A stretch of 64,000 nucleotides of DNA from DATJZH01 sp052146815 (GCA_052146815.1 JBKQMG010000064.1:1-64000), one strand, 5' to 3'. Counted from the stretch's first letter, positions 16,366 to 25,471 are shown. Notes: generated by a model from the sequence alone, not told the origin. Translations and numbers: made by a program.

Positions 16366-18084
16366 TCAGCTGCCGGCCGCCCCGGGGCGAGCTCTGGGCT
16401 CACAGGAGACAGGGGATGACTTGGCCGGGTTCTCCCATGGCCAGCCATTGCACCAGTACATAATCCGCAGGTGGCTGAGCAGGTTCTTGTGCCAGACCAG
16501 TATGCGGAAGCTGTCGACGCGGTAGACCGCCGCCGGCGGCCCGAAGGTCTTGGTCAGATCGCCTGCGGGCAGGCAGGTCCCGTTGCAGGCTTTCCAGTGT
16601 GCGGCGATGACGAAACTGGCGTCGTGCAGGTGCGGGTTGTACCACGATGCATCGGATTCCAGCAGCGTCGTCACCAGCCTGCCGCGGTACGTTCGCGCCG
16701 GCCTGACCTGGACGTGGCCGGCGCTTTCCACCGTGACAATGCTCGCGTGCCAGAATCCCGCGAGACCGTAACTCAGATGATGCGCCCTGAGCCAGGCTGT
16801 CACGGCCCGGTTAGGGTCAACAGGCGGCGGCTTAGACGCGTTGTAGCCCAGGATGCCGGCATAGATGACAAGAGCTACCGCCAGCGCCGGTACAAGGCCA
16901 TCGCGCAGGAGCCGCCCGCCCAGCAGCCGCCCTGCGAGCACCGCGCCGATCGGCAGCAGCCCCAGGGTCTCGTTCGGATCCTGCTTGGTCCCGAACATGT
17001 ACGCGACGAGCACGACGAGGAAGGAAATCGTCAGCGCCTGCACAACCAGGTCCTCCTGGACATACAGGCGCCGTATCGCCATCGCCAGCGCCCAGGCCAC
17101 CAGGGCGAGGCCGACCAGGTGAATCAGCGGCGGGATCGCGGCCCGCCCGAACGGCACGCCGAGGAAATTCGCGCCGAAAGTGCTCAGCACATTCTGCACG
17201 TCTGGCCAGAAGTTCACGGACACCTTGGCGGCGGTGGCGAAGTGGGCGATCGGCGCCTTAGAGGAGAATCCGCCGTGGCTGCGGATCGAGGCGAGGACGA
17301 GCTTGGCGGCAGCCGCCGAGATCAGAGCGCCCACGGCCAGCGAAAGGTCATACCACTGTCCCGACAGCGGTCCGCGGCGCCGGTACATGCGCAAGGCGCA
17401 CGCGGCTGCCAGCGGCAGCGCCCCCTCGTACAGCACGATCATGTCGCCGACCTGCGCCCAGGTCAGCAGTATCGTCACCACGACCGGCGCCCACCACCGG
17501 GCCGGCATCCGGTCCAGCACCAGGAAGATGAACAGCAGTGGCACCTGCGTCCCGAGGTGATCGGGAGCCGACAGCACCAGCACTGTACTGGTGAGCGCGG
17601 GCGCCAGCATGATCCCGGCGCCGACGAGCAGCCGGACTAGCCCCTCCCGGCCCGTCGCGCGGCCTTTGGCCAGCAATCCGCCGAGCAGGACCATCAGCGT
17701 GTATGACAGTGCCGCCGCTAGGTGCACCGTGTCGCCGTTCAGCCCGCGGAGCAGCTCCACGAGCATGTACTCGGGCAGCTCGGTGGTGTAGAAGGACACA
17801 TCCGACAGGGTCCAGCCCCGCAGCAGCAGGTTGCCGTGCAGGATGTCCCAGGCCTGCAGGGCCTGCCCGCCGCTCTCGGACGTAGCGGCCACGGTCCGCG
17901 CCTGCGCCAGGTAGGCGGCGAACAGGACGACGGCCGCTGCCGCGAACACCACCCAGCCCGCCCAGCGGCTCCTGAGCCAGCCGGTATTCACCCAGCGTCG
18001 GGAGAGCCAGGCAGGTCGCGCGGACCGGGACGGCTGCGCGGCGTCACGGGCGTCGGGCCGGTCCGACTCAGGTGTCGTCAGCAT
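16366..18084 (-). CDS. polytopic membrane protein, GT-C glycosyltransferase-like
   Basis: A 572-residue protein with a charged N-terminus, one hydrophobic segment near residues 42-60 and about ten more from 120 to 410, then a soluble C-terminal region of about 150 residues. Topology and an acidic first extracellular loop (residues about 65-115, including ELPEYMLVELLRGLNGDTVH) resemble polyprenyl-phosphate-dependent GT-C transferases, but no decisive DD or ExD motif was identified. Four cysteines sit in the C-terminal part (ACNGTC, YWCNGW and SCEP). It is the last gene of a minus-strand operon with a sugar dehydrogenase, GT2 and epimerase, which supports a role in exopolysaccharide or lipid-linked glycan assembly. 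Confidence 0.65.
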   Translation of the reverse strand: MLTTPESDRPDARDAAQPSRSARPAWLSRRWVNTGWLRSRWAGWVVFAAAAVVLFAAYLAQARTVAATSESGGQALQAWDILHGNLLLRGWTLSDVSFYTTELPEYMLVELLRGLNGDTVHLAAALSYTLMVLLGGLLAKGRATGREGLVRLLVGAGIMLAPALTSTVLVLSAPDHLGTQVPLLFIFLVLDRMPARWWAPVVVTILLTWAQVGDMIVLYEGALPLAAACALRMYRRRGPLSGQWYDLSLAVGALISAAAAKLVLASIRSHGGFSSKAPIAHFATAAKVSVNFWPDVQNVLSTFGANFLGVPFGRAAIPPLIHLVGLALVAWALAMAIRRLYVQEDLVVQALTISFLVVLVAYMFGTKQDPNETLGLLPIGAVLAGRLLGGRLLRDGLVPALAVALVIYAGILGYNASKPPPVDPNRAVTAWLRAHHLSYGLAGFWHASIVTVESAGHVQVRPARTYRGRLVTTLLESDASWYNPHLHDASFVIAAHWKACNGTCLPAGDLTKTFGPPAAVYRVDSFRILVWHKNLLSHLRIMYWCNGWPWENPAKSSPVSCEPRARPGAAGS

Positions 18085-18221
18085 GCCGCAGGAGGTGGCG
18101 GTCGGTCACAGCGTTCCTCTTCCGCGATCGGTCTCGGTTCTTATTCCCCGGCCCGGGGAAATCCGCCCGTCGCTGGCGATCGCTTGACCAGAAAAGGGCC
18201 AGGGCCTGGTGCGACCGCGGG

Positions 18222-19247
18222 TCATATCGTGCCGGCCTGGACAGCCCGGGTTATCCAGGGGATTACCTCGTCGAGCATCTGCTCCAGGGTGGTGGCCGCC
18301 TCGAAGCCGAGGATCCGCTTGGCCTTGTCGGTGGAGGGGATGCGCCGCTGCACGTCGTACTCAAACGGGTCGTCGCTGACGATCCGCAGCGGCCTGCCGG
18401 GCCCGTTGATCTTGCGCCAGATGACCTCGGCGAGCTCGCGGACGGTGGTGTTCTGCGCGGTGGAGAGGTTGAAGTCCTCGTTGCGGGCTTCGGGGTGGGC
18501 CATCGCGGTCACGACGCCGGCCGCCAGGTCACCGCCGTAGGTGTAGTGCCGGACCTGCTCTCCCGACCCGAGGATGTGCAGCGGATCCTGGCCCTTGACC
18601 ACCTTCTGCACCAGGTCGGGGACCACGTGGCTCATCGCCAGGCGGACGTTCCCGGACAGGATCTCGGTGTCGCCGAGGGCCCTGCCCTCGCCGATGCCCA
18701 CGCAGTTGAACGGCCGGACGATGGTGAAGGGAAGCTGGTACTGGTCCCACGCGGCCCGGGCGAAATACTCCACGGCCAGTTTCTGGAAGCCGTAGGACGA
18801 CAGCGGCGGCGGTATCTCCCGCTGCTGTCCCTCCTGCGACGGCCACTCGCTCGCGCTCTCGAAGACCATCGAGGAGGACAAGTAGGTGACCTTGCGCAGC
18901 CGGCCGGCCTGATGCGCCTTGATCGCCGCGTCGCAGGAAGCCGCCATGATGCGCTCGTTGGTGGCGAGCAGGTCGTAGGCATAGGCGTGGAAGTAGGAGA
19001 TGCCGCCGATCATCGCCGCGCAGGCGATGAAATGATCGCAGTCAGCCAGCAGCCGCGTCATGAGCTCGACATCGCGGGCATCGCCCTCGACGAGCCGGTA
19101 GTCCGGGTGGTCGTCGTAGGACTTCTTCACCTTCCCGTACTTGGAGAAGTTGTCCACCCCGACCACGGCATAGCCGCGGCGGAGCAGTTCCTCGACCAGG
19201 TAGCCGCCGATGAAGCCGGCGGAACCGCTGACGACAACCGTCTCCAT
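18222..19247 (-). CDS. NAD-dependent sugar epimerase/dehydratase (extended SDR)
   Basis: A 341-residue extended short-chain dehydrogenase/reductase. The Rossmann motif is VVVSGSAGFIGGYLVEELLR at the N-terminus. The active-site Tyr-x-x-x-Lys is SSYGFQK (Tyr152, Lys156), preceded by TYLSSSMVFES with the catalytic Ser. Further family segments are IVRPFNCVGIGEGRALG and HYTYGGDLAAGVVTAM. The fold fits UDP- or GDP-sugar epimerases and dehydratases, but the product cannot be named. The ATG shares one base with the stop of the upstream glycosyltransferase (TAATG), so translation is coupled. It is the third gene of the glycan operon. Confidence 0.88.
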   Translation of the reverse strand: METVVVSGSAGFIGGYLVEELLRRGYAVVGVDNFSKYGKVKKSYDDHPDYRLVEGDARDVELMTRLLADCDHFIACAAMIGGISYFHAYAYDLLATNERIMAASCDAAIKAHQAGRLRKVTYLSSSMVFESASEWPSQEGQQREIPPPLSSYGFQKLAVEYFARAAWDQYQLPFTIVRPFNCVGIGEGRALGDTEILSGNVRLAMSHVVPDLVQKVVKGQDPLHILGSGEQVRHYTYGGDLAAGVVTAMAHPEARNEDFNLSTAQNTTVRELAEVIWRKINGPGRPLRIVSDDPFEYDVQRRIPSTDKAKRILGFEAATTLEQMLDEVIPWITRAVQAGTI

Positions 19248-20020
19248 TACTTCTGCTGTCCTTTCGTATTCGGCGCCTGGGTGGGCGCGCGATCGCGGAT
19301 CTCCTCAGCTGACAGGCGCGGGCCGAACGCGAACCGGTACCAGCGCAGGTAGCTGGGAATCCACTGGGCGACCTTGAAATTGGAGACTCCGGCCTGCCGG
19401 TCGAGCCAGATGGTAGGGATCTCAGCGACCGGACGCCCCAGTCTCTTGGCCTTGGCGGTGAGCTCAATGCCGATTTCGAAGCCGTCCCGCGAGTCGATTC
19501 CGACTTCGCGGACAAATTCTGTGGAGTATGCCTTGAAGGAGTTCGTGGCGTCCCTGGTGCCAATATGGGCGAGCAGCCGCAGGGAGCGCCCAGCGACCCC
19601 GGATAGCAGGCCCTTGACCACCGGACCGCCGACCTGCTGGCCGCCCGCCATGTAGCGGGAGGCGGCCGCCACCGCCACGCCCCGCTCGACCAGCCGCACG
19701 AGATCGTCGATCTGCGTGACGTCATCGCACCCGTCGGCCATCGTCACGACCGCGACCGGCGCCGCCGCGGCGTCGATCCCAAACCTGATGGCGTTCGCCG
19801 GGCCCCGGCCGTAGGTGTTGACCACGCACTGGATCCGGGGTTCCTTGAGGGCGTATTCCTCCGTCACCGGAAGGGTCGAGTCGCCCGGATCGTCGACGAC
19901 GACGAGCACCTCGCAGGACAGCCTGACCGACTCAAACAGCCGGTCGAGCACGGGGGTGATCTCCTCGCCCTCGTTGTAGGCGGGAATGACAATGGACACA
20001 CGCGGCTCGCCAACGGTCAT
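19247..20020 (-). CDS. family 2 glycosyltransferase
   Basis: A 257-residue GT-A enzyme. The N-terminus VSIVIPAYNEGEEITPVLDR, then EVLVVVDDPGDS, gives the nucleotide-binding strand and acidic pair, and VVTMADGCDDVTQI supplies the DxD-like metal site, here with Asp-Gly-Cys-Asp-Asp. The acceptor-side segments AASRYMAGGQQVGG and DATNSFKAYS resemble dolichol-phosphate mannosyltransferase-like GT2 proteins, but there is no C-terminal membrane domain. It may transfer sugar to a polyprenyl phosphate for the GT-C-like membrane protein downstream. The start overlaps the dehydrogenase stop as ATGA, and the stop overlaps the epimerase start. Confidence 0.85.
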   Translation of the reverse strand: MTVGEPRVSIVIPAYNEGEEITPVLDRLFESVRLSCEVLVVVDDPGDSTLPVTEEYALKEPRIQCVVNTYGRGPANAIRFGIDAAAAPVAVVTMADGCDDVTQIDDLVRLVERGVAVAAASRYMAGGQQVGGPVVKGLLSGVAGRSLRLLAHIGTRDATNSFKAYSTEFVREVGIDSRDGFEIGIELTAKAKRLGRPVAEIPTIWLDRQAGVSNFKVAQWIPSYLRWYRFAFGPRLSAEEIRDRAPTQAPNTKGQQK

Positions 20021-21237
20021 ATGCGCACGCCCGCGCCGAGGACGTCCCAGACATCAGCCACCGGCAATTGCGTCTTCAGGTCCCGGTATTCCGGATGCGG
20101 CGCCCCGACGACCAGCAGATCCGACTGGGCCAGTACCACCTCCAGCGGCTGCAGGTCCGGATCGGTCGTCACGTACGGGTCAGCGCAGAGCACCTTTGCC
20201 GCCTTAAACGCCAGCAGTCGCTTGAGCTTGTACGACAGGCTGGACCGGGTGTCGTCCGAGCCGCCCTTGAAGGCCATTCCCAGGATGCCGACCGTCATGC
20301 TCGCCAGATCGCAGTGCTGCTCCAGCCGGTGAACGACATACAAGGGCAGGCCCTCGTTGACGGCCATCGCACTGTGCCCCAGCGGGAAATTGTTCTGGTT
20401 ATAGGCGGCGAGCTGCATCGTGTCTTTGAGCAGGCACGGTCCGGCGGCAAAGCCTGCGGCGGGCATGTCGGCGGCCCGCGGGTAGTCCGCGATCAGCCCC
20501 TGCCGTATTCGCTCGAAATCCAGGCCCTGGTCGTTGGCCATCATGTAAAGCTGGTTGGCGGTCGCGAATTTGATGTAGCGCCACACATTGGTGAACAGTT
20601 TCGCCAGCTCGGCCTCCTCCGGCGACAGCACCACCAGGCGGTCAGTGAGCCGCCCGAACAGCGCGCTGGCCCGCGCCACGCCGCGCGGCGTCCGGGACGC
20701 GACGACCTGCGGCAGCTCAGCCAGCTCCGCCATCGCCTTGCCCTCGGCGATCCGCTCCGGGCAGAACGCCACGTCGACGTCGATGCCGAGCCCGGCCATC
20801 ATCTTCTCCACCTGCGCAGTTACGCCCGGATACACGGTGCTGCGCAAGATCAGGATCTGACCCGCTCGCAGATGCTCGCAGAAGCCGCCAAGCGCCTTGC
20901 GGATGGCGCCCTGATCCGGATTGAGGTGCTCATCCACCGGCGTGCCGATCACCATGATCACGTGCTCGGCACGCGAGATGACCGCGGGGTCAGCCGACGC
21001 CGTCAGGCGCCCGGCTGCCACCATCCGCGCCAGCGCCTCGGCGGCGCCGGGCTCGCCGAACGGCATCCGCCCGTCATTGACGATCCGGACAGCTGTCTCG
21101 TTCACGTCATACACGGCAACCTGCGCCCCCCGGTCGGCGAATGCGATCGCCAGCGGCAGGCCCACATGCCCGCAGCCGCCGATGACCACGAGATCAAGCG
21201 GGGCACCATCCTCGTCAGATGATCTGATCACGCTCAC
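20017..21237 (-). CDS. UDP-glucose/UDP-ManNAc 6-dehydrogenase family protein
   Basis: A 406-residue NAD-dependent nucleotide-sugar dehydrogenase. It has the Rossmann motif VVIGGCGHVGLPLAIAFADR, VIMVIGTPVDEHLNPD, ILRSTVYPGVT, AFCPERIAEGKAM, the central helix AELAKLFTNVWRYIKFATAN, and the catalytic cysteine in GPCLLKDTMQLAAY (Cys268). The NPERIAEG variant and DEHLNPD loop suit WecC/UDP-N-acetylmannosaminuronate-type enzymes better than classical UDP-glucose dehydrogenase, but this is tentative. It oxidises C6 of a UDP-sugar to a uronate for glycan synthesis. First gene of a four-gene operon. The start at 21237 is GTG, with a second GTG two codons later; no strong SD is visible. Confidence 0.88.
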   Translation of the reverse strand: MSVIRSSDEDGAPLDLVVIGGCGHVGLPLAIAFADRGAQVAVYDVNETAVRIVNDGRMPFGEPGAAEALARMVAAGRLTASADPAVISRAEHVIMVIGTPVDEHLNPDQGAIRKALGGFCEHLRAGQILILRSTVYPGVTAQVEKMMAGLGIDVDVAFCPERIAEGKAMAELAELPQVVASRTPRGVARASALFGRLTDRLVVLSPEEAELAKLFTNVWRYIKFATANQLYMMANDQGLDFERIRQGLIADYPRAADMPAAGFAAGPCLLKDTMQLAAYNQNNFPLGHSAMAVNEGLPLYVVHRLEQHCDLASMTVGILGMAFKGGSDDTRSSLSYKLKRLLAFKAAKVLCADPYVTTDPDLQPLEVVLAQSDLLVVGAPHPEYRDLKTQLPVADVWDVLGAGVRI

Positions 21238-21481
21238 TCCAGTCGCGCCCGAAGAGTCATGCTGAATTCAACAGTTACCTATAGCAAGTACTTCGCGCAC
21301 CGGCCAGGCTGGCGTCACAGAATAGCACCAATACCGGAATGTACTGCTTGAAAAGCTTAGCCCGCACAGGACGCGGACCTTAACCAGCGGGCTGAAGGAC
21401 TTTACTAAATAGAGGGCCGGGCTTTACCTTGGATGGCGCGACGGGTCATCGCGACCGTACTCAGGCCGGCCCGGCTAATTC
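21238..21481. other. AT-richer intergenic region upstream of the glycan operon
   Basis: About 240 bases with clearly lower GC than the flanks, including EcoRI- and HindIII-like AT-rich hexamers and runs such as ACTTTACTAAATAGAG. It separates the minus-strand glycan operon from the end of the luciferase-like gene. A minus-strand TATTCT (21320-21325 region) and TTGCTATAGG nearer the gene could be -10 elements, but spacing to any -35 is poor. Lower GC often marks a regulated promoter. No gene is supported. Confidence 0.4.
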
Positions 21482-22414
21482 TCAGCTGACCTGCGGCAGC
21501 ACGTCGGCGGCCAGCAGCTCCAGGTGATCAAGGTCAGTCAGGTCCCAGGTCTGCAGGTAAATGCGCTGGACCCCGGCCTCCGCGTACGTGGCGATCTTCT
21601 CGGTCACCTCGGCGGGCGTTCCGGCCAGCCCGGTCGTACGGAGCTCATCGAGCGGCCTGCCGATCGCGGCGGCCCGCCGCTCGAGTTCTGCTTCCGTGCG
21701 CGCGCAGCACGCCACCAGAGCGGCCGAGTAGGTCATCGAGTCCCCGGCGCGGCCCGCCGCGGCGCACGCTAGCCTGACCCGGTCGATGGCCGCCGCGGTG
21801 TCGGGGGCACTGTGGAAGGGCACGTTGAACTCGTCGGCGAAGGCGGCGGCCAGGCGGGGGGTCCGGCGCGGCCCGGCGCCGCCGATCAGCACCGGCGGTC
21901 CCGGCCGCTGCGCCGGCTTGGGCAGCGCCGGGGAATCGGTGACCGGGTAGTACTTGCCGGGGTAGGAGAAACGCTCGCCCTCGGGCGTGGCCCACAGGCC
22001 CGTGATGATGGCCAGCTGCTCCTCATACCGGGCGAACCGCTCGCCGAGATCAGGAAACGGGATGCCGTAGGCCTGATGCTCCCGCTCGAACCAGCCCGCG
22101 CCGAAACCGAATTCCACCCGGCCGCCGCTCATCTGGTCGACCTGCGCGGCACTGATCGCCAGCGGCCCCGGATAGCGGAAGGTCGCCGGTGACATCAGCG
22201 TCCCGAGCCTGATGGTGGCGGTCTCGCGGGCCAGGCCGGCGAGGGTGATCCAGGCGTCGGTGGGTCCCGGCAGGCCGCTGCCAGGGCCCATGTTCAGGTA
22301 ATGGTCGGAGCGGAAGAACGCGTCGAACCCGAACTCCTCGGCGGCGCGCGCGACCCGCAGCAGCGCGGGGTAGTCGGTGCCCTGCTGGGGCTCGGTGAAG
22401 ATGCGAAGTTTCAT
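21482..22414 (-). CDS. LLM-class F420-dependent oxidoreductase
   Basis: A 310-residue luciferase-like monooxygenase-fold protein. The N-terminus MKLRIFTEPQQGTDYPALLR is followed by AEEFGFDAFFRSDHYLNMGP, RLGTLMSPATFRYPGPLAIS, VDQMSGGRVEFGFGAGWFER and PVLIGGAGPRRTPRLAAAFA. These match the actinobacterial TIGR03560-like F420 group. Members transfer hydride from F420H2 to diverse substrates; the substrate here is unknown. The ATG at 22414 is preferred over the 46-residue longer reading because the family starts at MKLRIF. It is monocistronic and divergent from the YceI gene. Confidence 0.88.
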   Translation of the reverse strand: MKLRIFTEPQQGTDYPALLRVARAAEEFGFDAFFRSDHYLNMGPGSGLPGPTDAWITLAGLARETATIRLGTLMSPATFRYPGPLAISAAQVDQMSGGRVEFGFGAGWFEREHQAYGIPFPDLGERFARYEEQLAIITGLWATPEGERFSYPGKYYPVTDSPALPKPAQRPGPPVLIGGAGPRRTPRLAAAFADEFNVPFHSAPDTAAAIDRVRLACAAAGRAGDSMTYSAALVACCARTEAELERRAAAIGRPLDELRTTGLAGTPAEVTEKIATYAEAGVQRIYLQTWDLTDLDHLELLAADVLPQVS

Positions 22415-22583
22415 CAGGCCATTTTCGCCGGCCCGGCCGCGGGTGCCTGGCCCGGGGCGATCGCATGCCCGGCTACGCCGGGTAGATACTGGAATTGCTC
22501 GACGCCGCATATCACTGCTGCTGCCAGCAGAGCCGAGGCCTCCCCGCCCCACCGATCCCTCCCAGCAGAACTGAGGAGAAGTT

Positions 22584-23141
22584 ATGTCGGCAGAGCCTGT
22601 TGCTGCGTCCGGCTACATCGCGGGCACCTGGGATATCGATCCCGTCCACTCCCACATCGGCTTCGTGGCCAGGCACCTGATGGTCAGCAGGGTGCGCGGG
22701 AGCTTCACCCGGTTCGCAGGCCAGATCGTGACCGCGCCGGACCCGCTGGAATCGTCAGCGACCGCGACCATCGATACGACCTCCTTCGACACCGGCAATG
22801 AGACGAGGGACGCAGACGTCAAAGGGGAGAATTTTCTCGACGTCCCGCATTACCCGACGATGACCTACCAGTCCACCGCCGTCCGCCCGGATGGTGACGA
22901 CTACGCGGTGACCGGCGATCTCACGATCCGCGGGGTCACCCGCCCGGTGGAACTGCATGTCGAAATCAACGGATTCGGCCCCGACCCCTACGGCGGGACG
23001 CGCGCCGGGTTCTCGGCCACCGGAGAGATCAGCCGGGCTGACTACGGCATCACCGTCAACATGGCGCTGCCGGGCGGCGGCTCGGTCGTCAGCGACAAGA
23101 TCCAGCTCACGATCGACGTCGAGGCGACCCTGCGGGCCTGA
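22584..23141 (+). CDS. YceI family protein (soluble)
   Basis: A 185-residue single-domain protein. GTWDIDPVHSHIGFVARHLM is the hallmark of the YceI lipocalin-like barrel, followed by VRGSFTRFAGQIV, LDVPHYPTMTYQS, TGDLTIRGVTRPVELHVEI and the C-terminal GGGSVVSDKIQLTIDVEATL. There is no signal peptide or anchor, unlike the paralogue at 15589. Members bind polyisoprenoids or amides; in actinomycetes they are often stress-linked. TGAGGAGAAG stands 3 bases before the ATG, a strong ribosome binding site. The next gene is convergent, 15 bases away. Confidence 0.92.
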   Translation: MSAEPVAASGYIAGTWDIDPVHSHIGFVARHLMVSRVRGSFTRFAGQIVTAPDPLESSATATIDTTSFDTGNETRDADVKGENFLDVPHYPTMTYQSTAVRPDGDDYAVTGDLTIRGVTRPVELHVEINGFGPDPYGGTRAGFSATGEISRADYGITVNMALPGGGSVVSDKIQLTIDVEATLRA

Positions 23142-23156
23142 GCGACCGGGCCATCA

Positions 23157-24680
23157 TCACCGGCGCGCCGGAACGGGCACCAGCGTGGCGAGGCACTCCA
23201 CATGGTGGGTCATGGGGAACGCGTCGAAGGCGCGCAGGGCCTCGAGCTGCCAGCCGGACTCCGCGAACAGCGCGAGATCGCGGGCCAGGGTGGCCGGATC
23301 GCAGGACACGTAGGCGATCCGGCGCAGGCCGCCGCCGGGGCCGGTGTCTGCCCCGCCGCCCGAAGGCCCGCACAGCACGTCGATGACCGGCCGGGCGGCT
23401 CCGGTTCTGGGCGGGTCAAGGACCGCCAGCGAGGCGCCGGACCGCCCGTCGCGGGCCAGCACGGCCGTGACGTCCCCCTTATGCACGCGGGCCCAGGGCG
23501 TCGCACGCAGGTTGTGCCGGGCGTCGCGCACGGCCGCTGCGTTCTCCTCGATGCCGACGACCGCGCCCTGCGGGCCGACGGCTTCGGCCACCACCCCGGC
23601 GAACAGCCCGGCCCCGCAGTAGAGATCCAGGGCCCGGTCGCCGGGCTGCGGGCGCAGAGCGCTCAGCACCGCCGCCGCCAGCGTGTCCGCTGCGGCCGGG
23701 TGCACCTGCCAGAATGTCCCGGCACCGACCCGCCACTGCCGTCCGGCGGCCCGCTCGGTCAGGTACCCGCGGCCGCGCTGCGGCGCGATGCGGCCACCGC
23801 GCCCGGTCGCCAGCAGCGACTCCGAGGCGGGCATAGAATCGGCAGCAGACGCGGAGTGACCGGCAGTCCGGGAATCGGCGGCCGGCGCTGAATCCGTCCC
23901 TGGCTCGGCGTCCATCGCGGGCTCGGTGTCCGCCGTGCGCTCAGCGCCCGCGCGGGACCGCCCGGCAGAATCCCAGCGGCGTCCCGGCGGCCCGGTGACG
24001 ATCACGGCGCGGTCGCCGGTACCCGCCGATACCGCGACCTCCACCGACCGCGCCCCGGGCCAGCGCCGCCGTGTCACCTGCGCCGCATTGACCAGCGGGT
24101 GCGCAATCGGGCATGTGCCCACGTCGACCACCTGATGCGACCGGTGCCGCCGCAGGCCTGCCACGCCATCGGATCGGACCGCGAACCGGACCCTGGTCCG
24201 CCAGCCCAGGCCGTCCGCACCAGGCTGGCCATCCTCGCTGGTCCCGGCGGCACCCCCATCGCCGCCGGCCGGGGCATCTGCGCCAGCGGAACCCAGCGGC
24301 TCGACCGTCACCTCACGCTTGATTCCCGCCATCTGCCGCAGCTGCTGGCGGATCACCTCGGCCTTCAGCGCCCGCTGAGCGGGCAGCGCGGCATGCTGCC
24401 AGTCGCAGCCGCCGCAGCCGCCAGGGCGCGCGTGCGGGCACGGCGGCGCCACCCGGTCGGCGGAGGGCGCCAGGATCTCGACGGCGTCGGCCCTCGCCAG
24501 CCGGGATGTCGTCTGGGTTACCACCGCCCGGACCCGCTCGCCGGGCAGGGCGTGGCGGACGAAGATGACCGGCCCGGCCTCATCGCGACGGGCGACGCAC
24601 CAGCCGCCCGCCGCGACCTCGCCCACGATCAGATCGAGCTCGGCACCGACTTCTGGCAGCCGTACAGGGGAGGTTGTCAC
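23157..24680 (-). CDS. TrmA/RlmD-family SAM-dependent RNA (uracil-5) methyltransferase
   Basis: A 507-residue protein with an N-terminal TRAM OB-fold (residues about 8-70), an iron-sulphur cysteine cluster (Cys81, Cys89, Cys92 and probably the Cys of VGTCPIAHP), and a C-terminal Rossmann methyltransferase with ALDLYCGAGLFAGVV and the catalytic pair LDPPRTG and YVSCDPATLARDL, where Cys is the nucleophile. A Ser/Ala/Glu-rich insert (residues about 235-293) separates the halves and is probably disordered. The GTG at 24680 is chosen because the TRAM domain follows directly. In other actinobacteria (M. tuberculosis Rv2689c) this gene also neighbours the CeoB-CeoC pair. Confidence 0.88.
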   Translation of the reverse strand: MTTSPVRLPEVGAELDLIVGEVAAGGWCVARRDEAGPVIFVRHALPGERVRAVVTQTTSRLARADAVEILAPSADRVAPPCPHARPGGCGGCDWQHAALPAQRALKAEVIRQQLRQMAGIKREVTVEPLGSAGADAPAGGDGGAAGTSEDGQPGADGLGWRTRVRFAVRSDGVAGLRRHRSHQVVDVGTCPIAHPLVNAAQVTRRRWPGARSVEVAVSAGTGDRAVIVTGPPGRRWDSAGRSRAGAERTADTEPAMDAEPGTDSAPAADSRTAGHSASAADSMPASESLLATGRGGRIAPQRGRGYLTERAAGRQWRVGAGTFWQVHPAAADTLAAAVLSALRPQPGDRALDLYCGAGLFAGVVAEAVGPQGAVVGIEENAAAVRDARHNLRATPWARVHKGDVTAVLARDGRSGASLAVLDPPRTGAARPVIDVLCGPSGGGADTGPGGGLRRIAYVSCDPATLARDLALFAESGWQLEALRAFDAFPMTHHVECLATLVPVPARR

Positions 24681-24796
24681 GAGACCATGCTGCCGCTCCC
24701 CGCAGGCCGGCCGCACCTTGGGGTGACGGCCGGGCTAGCAGCACTCAGAATGAGGGCATACCGTGATCGGGCACCGTTCTCGCTGGAAGGAAGGCT

Positions 24797-25471
24797 GTGC
24801 ACATCGTCATCATGGGGTGTGGGCGCGTTGGCTCGACCATCGCGCACATTCTCGAGGACCTGGGCCACTCGGTCGCGGTCATCGATCAGGATCCCGAGGC
24901 ATTCCGCAAGCTGCACTCCGGGTTCAAGGGCAGCAAGATCACTGGAATAGGTTTTGACCGCAATGTCCTGACTGAGGCGCAGATCGAGCGGGCGGACGCC
25001 TTCGCGGCGGTCAGCAGCGGGGACAATTCCAACGTCATCGCGGCGCGAGTGGCCCGCGAGTCGTTCGGCGTGCAGCGCGTCGTGGCCAGGATCTACGATC
25101 CGCGCCGGGCCGAGGTCTACCAGCGGCTCGGCATTCCTACTGTGGCCACCGTCCGCTGGACCGCCGACCAGATGCTCCGCAGGCTCCTGCCGGACGGAGC
25201 CGAGCCGCTCTGGCGGGACCCGACCGGGAAGATCGTGCTGGCGGAGGTCGCGACCTGCACGGACTGGCTCGGTGAGAAGGTCGCCACGCTGGAGGAGACT
25301 GCCGGGGTGCGCGTCGCTTTCATCTCCCGGCTCGGCGAGGCCATGCTCGCCGGAGCGAACACCGTCCTGCAGGAAGGGGACGTGCTGCACGTGCTGACCG
25401 AGGAATCCGACCTGAACCGGGTCGCGTCGATCTGCTCGCAGCCGCTCGCGCCCGGCCGAGGGGGGCACTGA
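24797..25471 (+). CDS. ceoB: TrkA/KtrA-type potassium uptake regulator, CeoB-like
   Basis: The 224-residue protein has an RCK-N Rossmann domain (MHIVIMGCGRVGSTIAHILE, then VAVIDQDPEAF, with the NAD-binding acidic residue) and an RCK-C domain from about residue 135 (KIVLAEVATCTDWLGEKVAT, then LQEGDVLHVLTEESDL). It gates a Trk/Ktr-type K+ channel subunit in response to nucleotides, but no TrkH/KtrB gene is in the window. GGAAGG lies 3 bases before the GTG start. The stop overlaps the next start (TGATG). Gene order and strands match Rv2691 (ceoB) of M. tuberculosis. Confidence 0.9.
   Translation: MHIVIMGCGRVGSTIAHILEDLGHSVAVIDQDPEAFRKLHSGFKGSKITGIGFDRNVLTEAQIERADAFAAVSSGDNSNVIAARVARESFGVQRVVARIYDPRRAEVYQRLGIPTVATVRWTADQMLRRLLPDGAEPLWRDPTGKIVLAEVATCTDWLGEKVATLEETAGVRVAFISRLGEAMLAGANTVLQEGDVLHVLTEESDLNRVASICSQPLAPGRGGH

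Noticed and set aside
23795..23975. The methyltransferase insert as an intein or separate small gene
   Set aside because: It has no splicing-block motifs (no conserved Cys/Ser start or HN end) and keeps the frame of a low-complexity linker.
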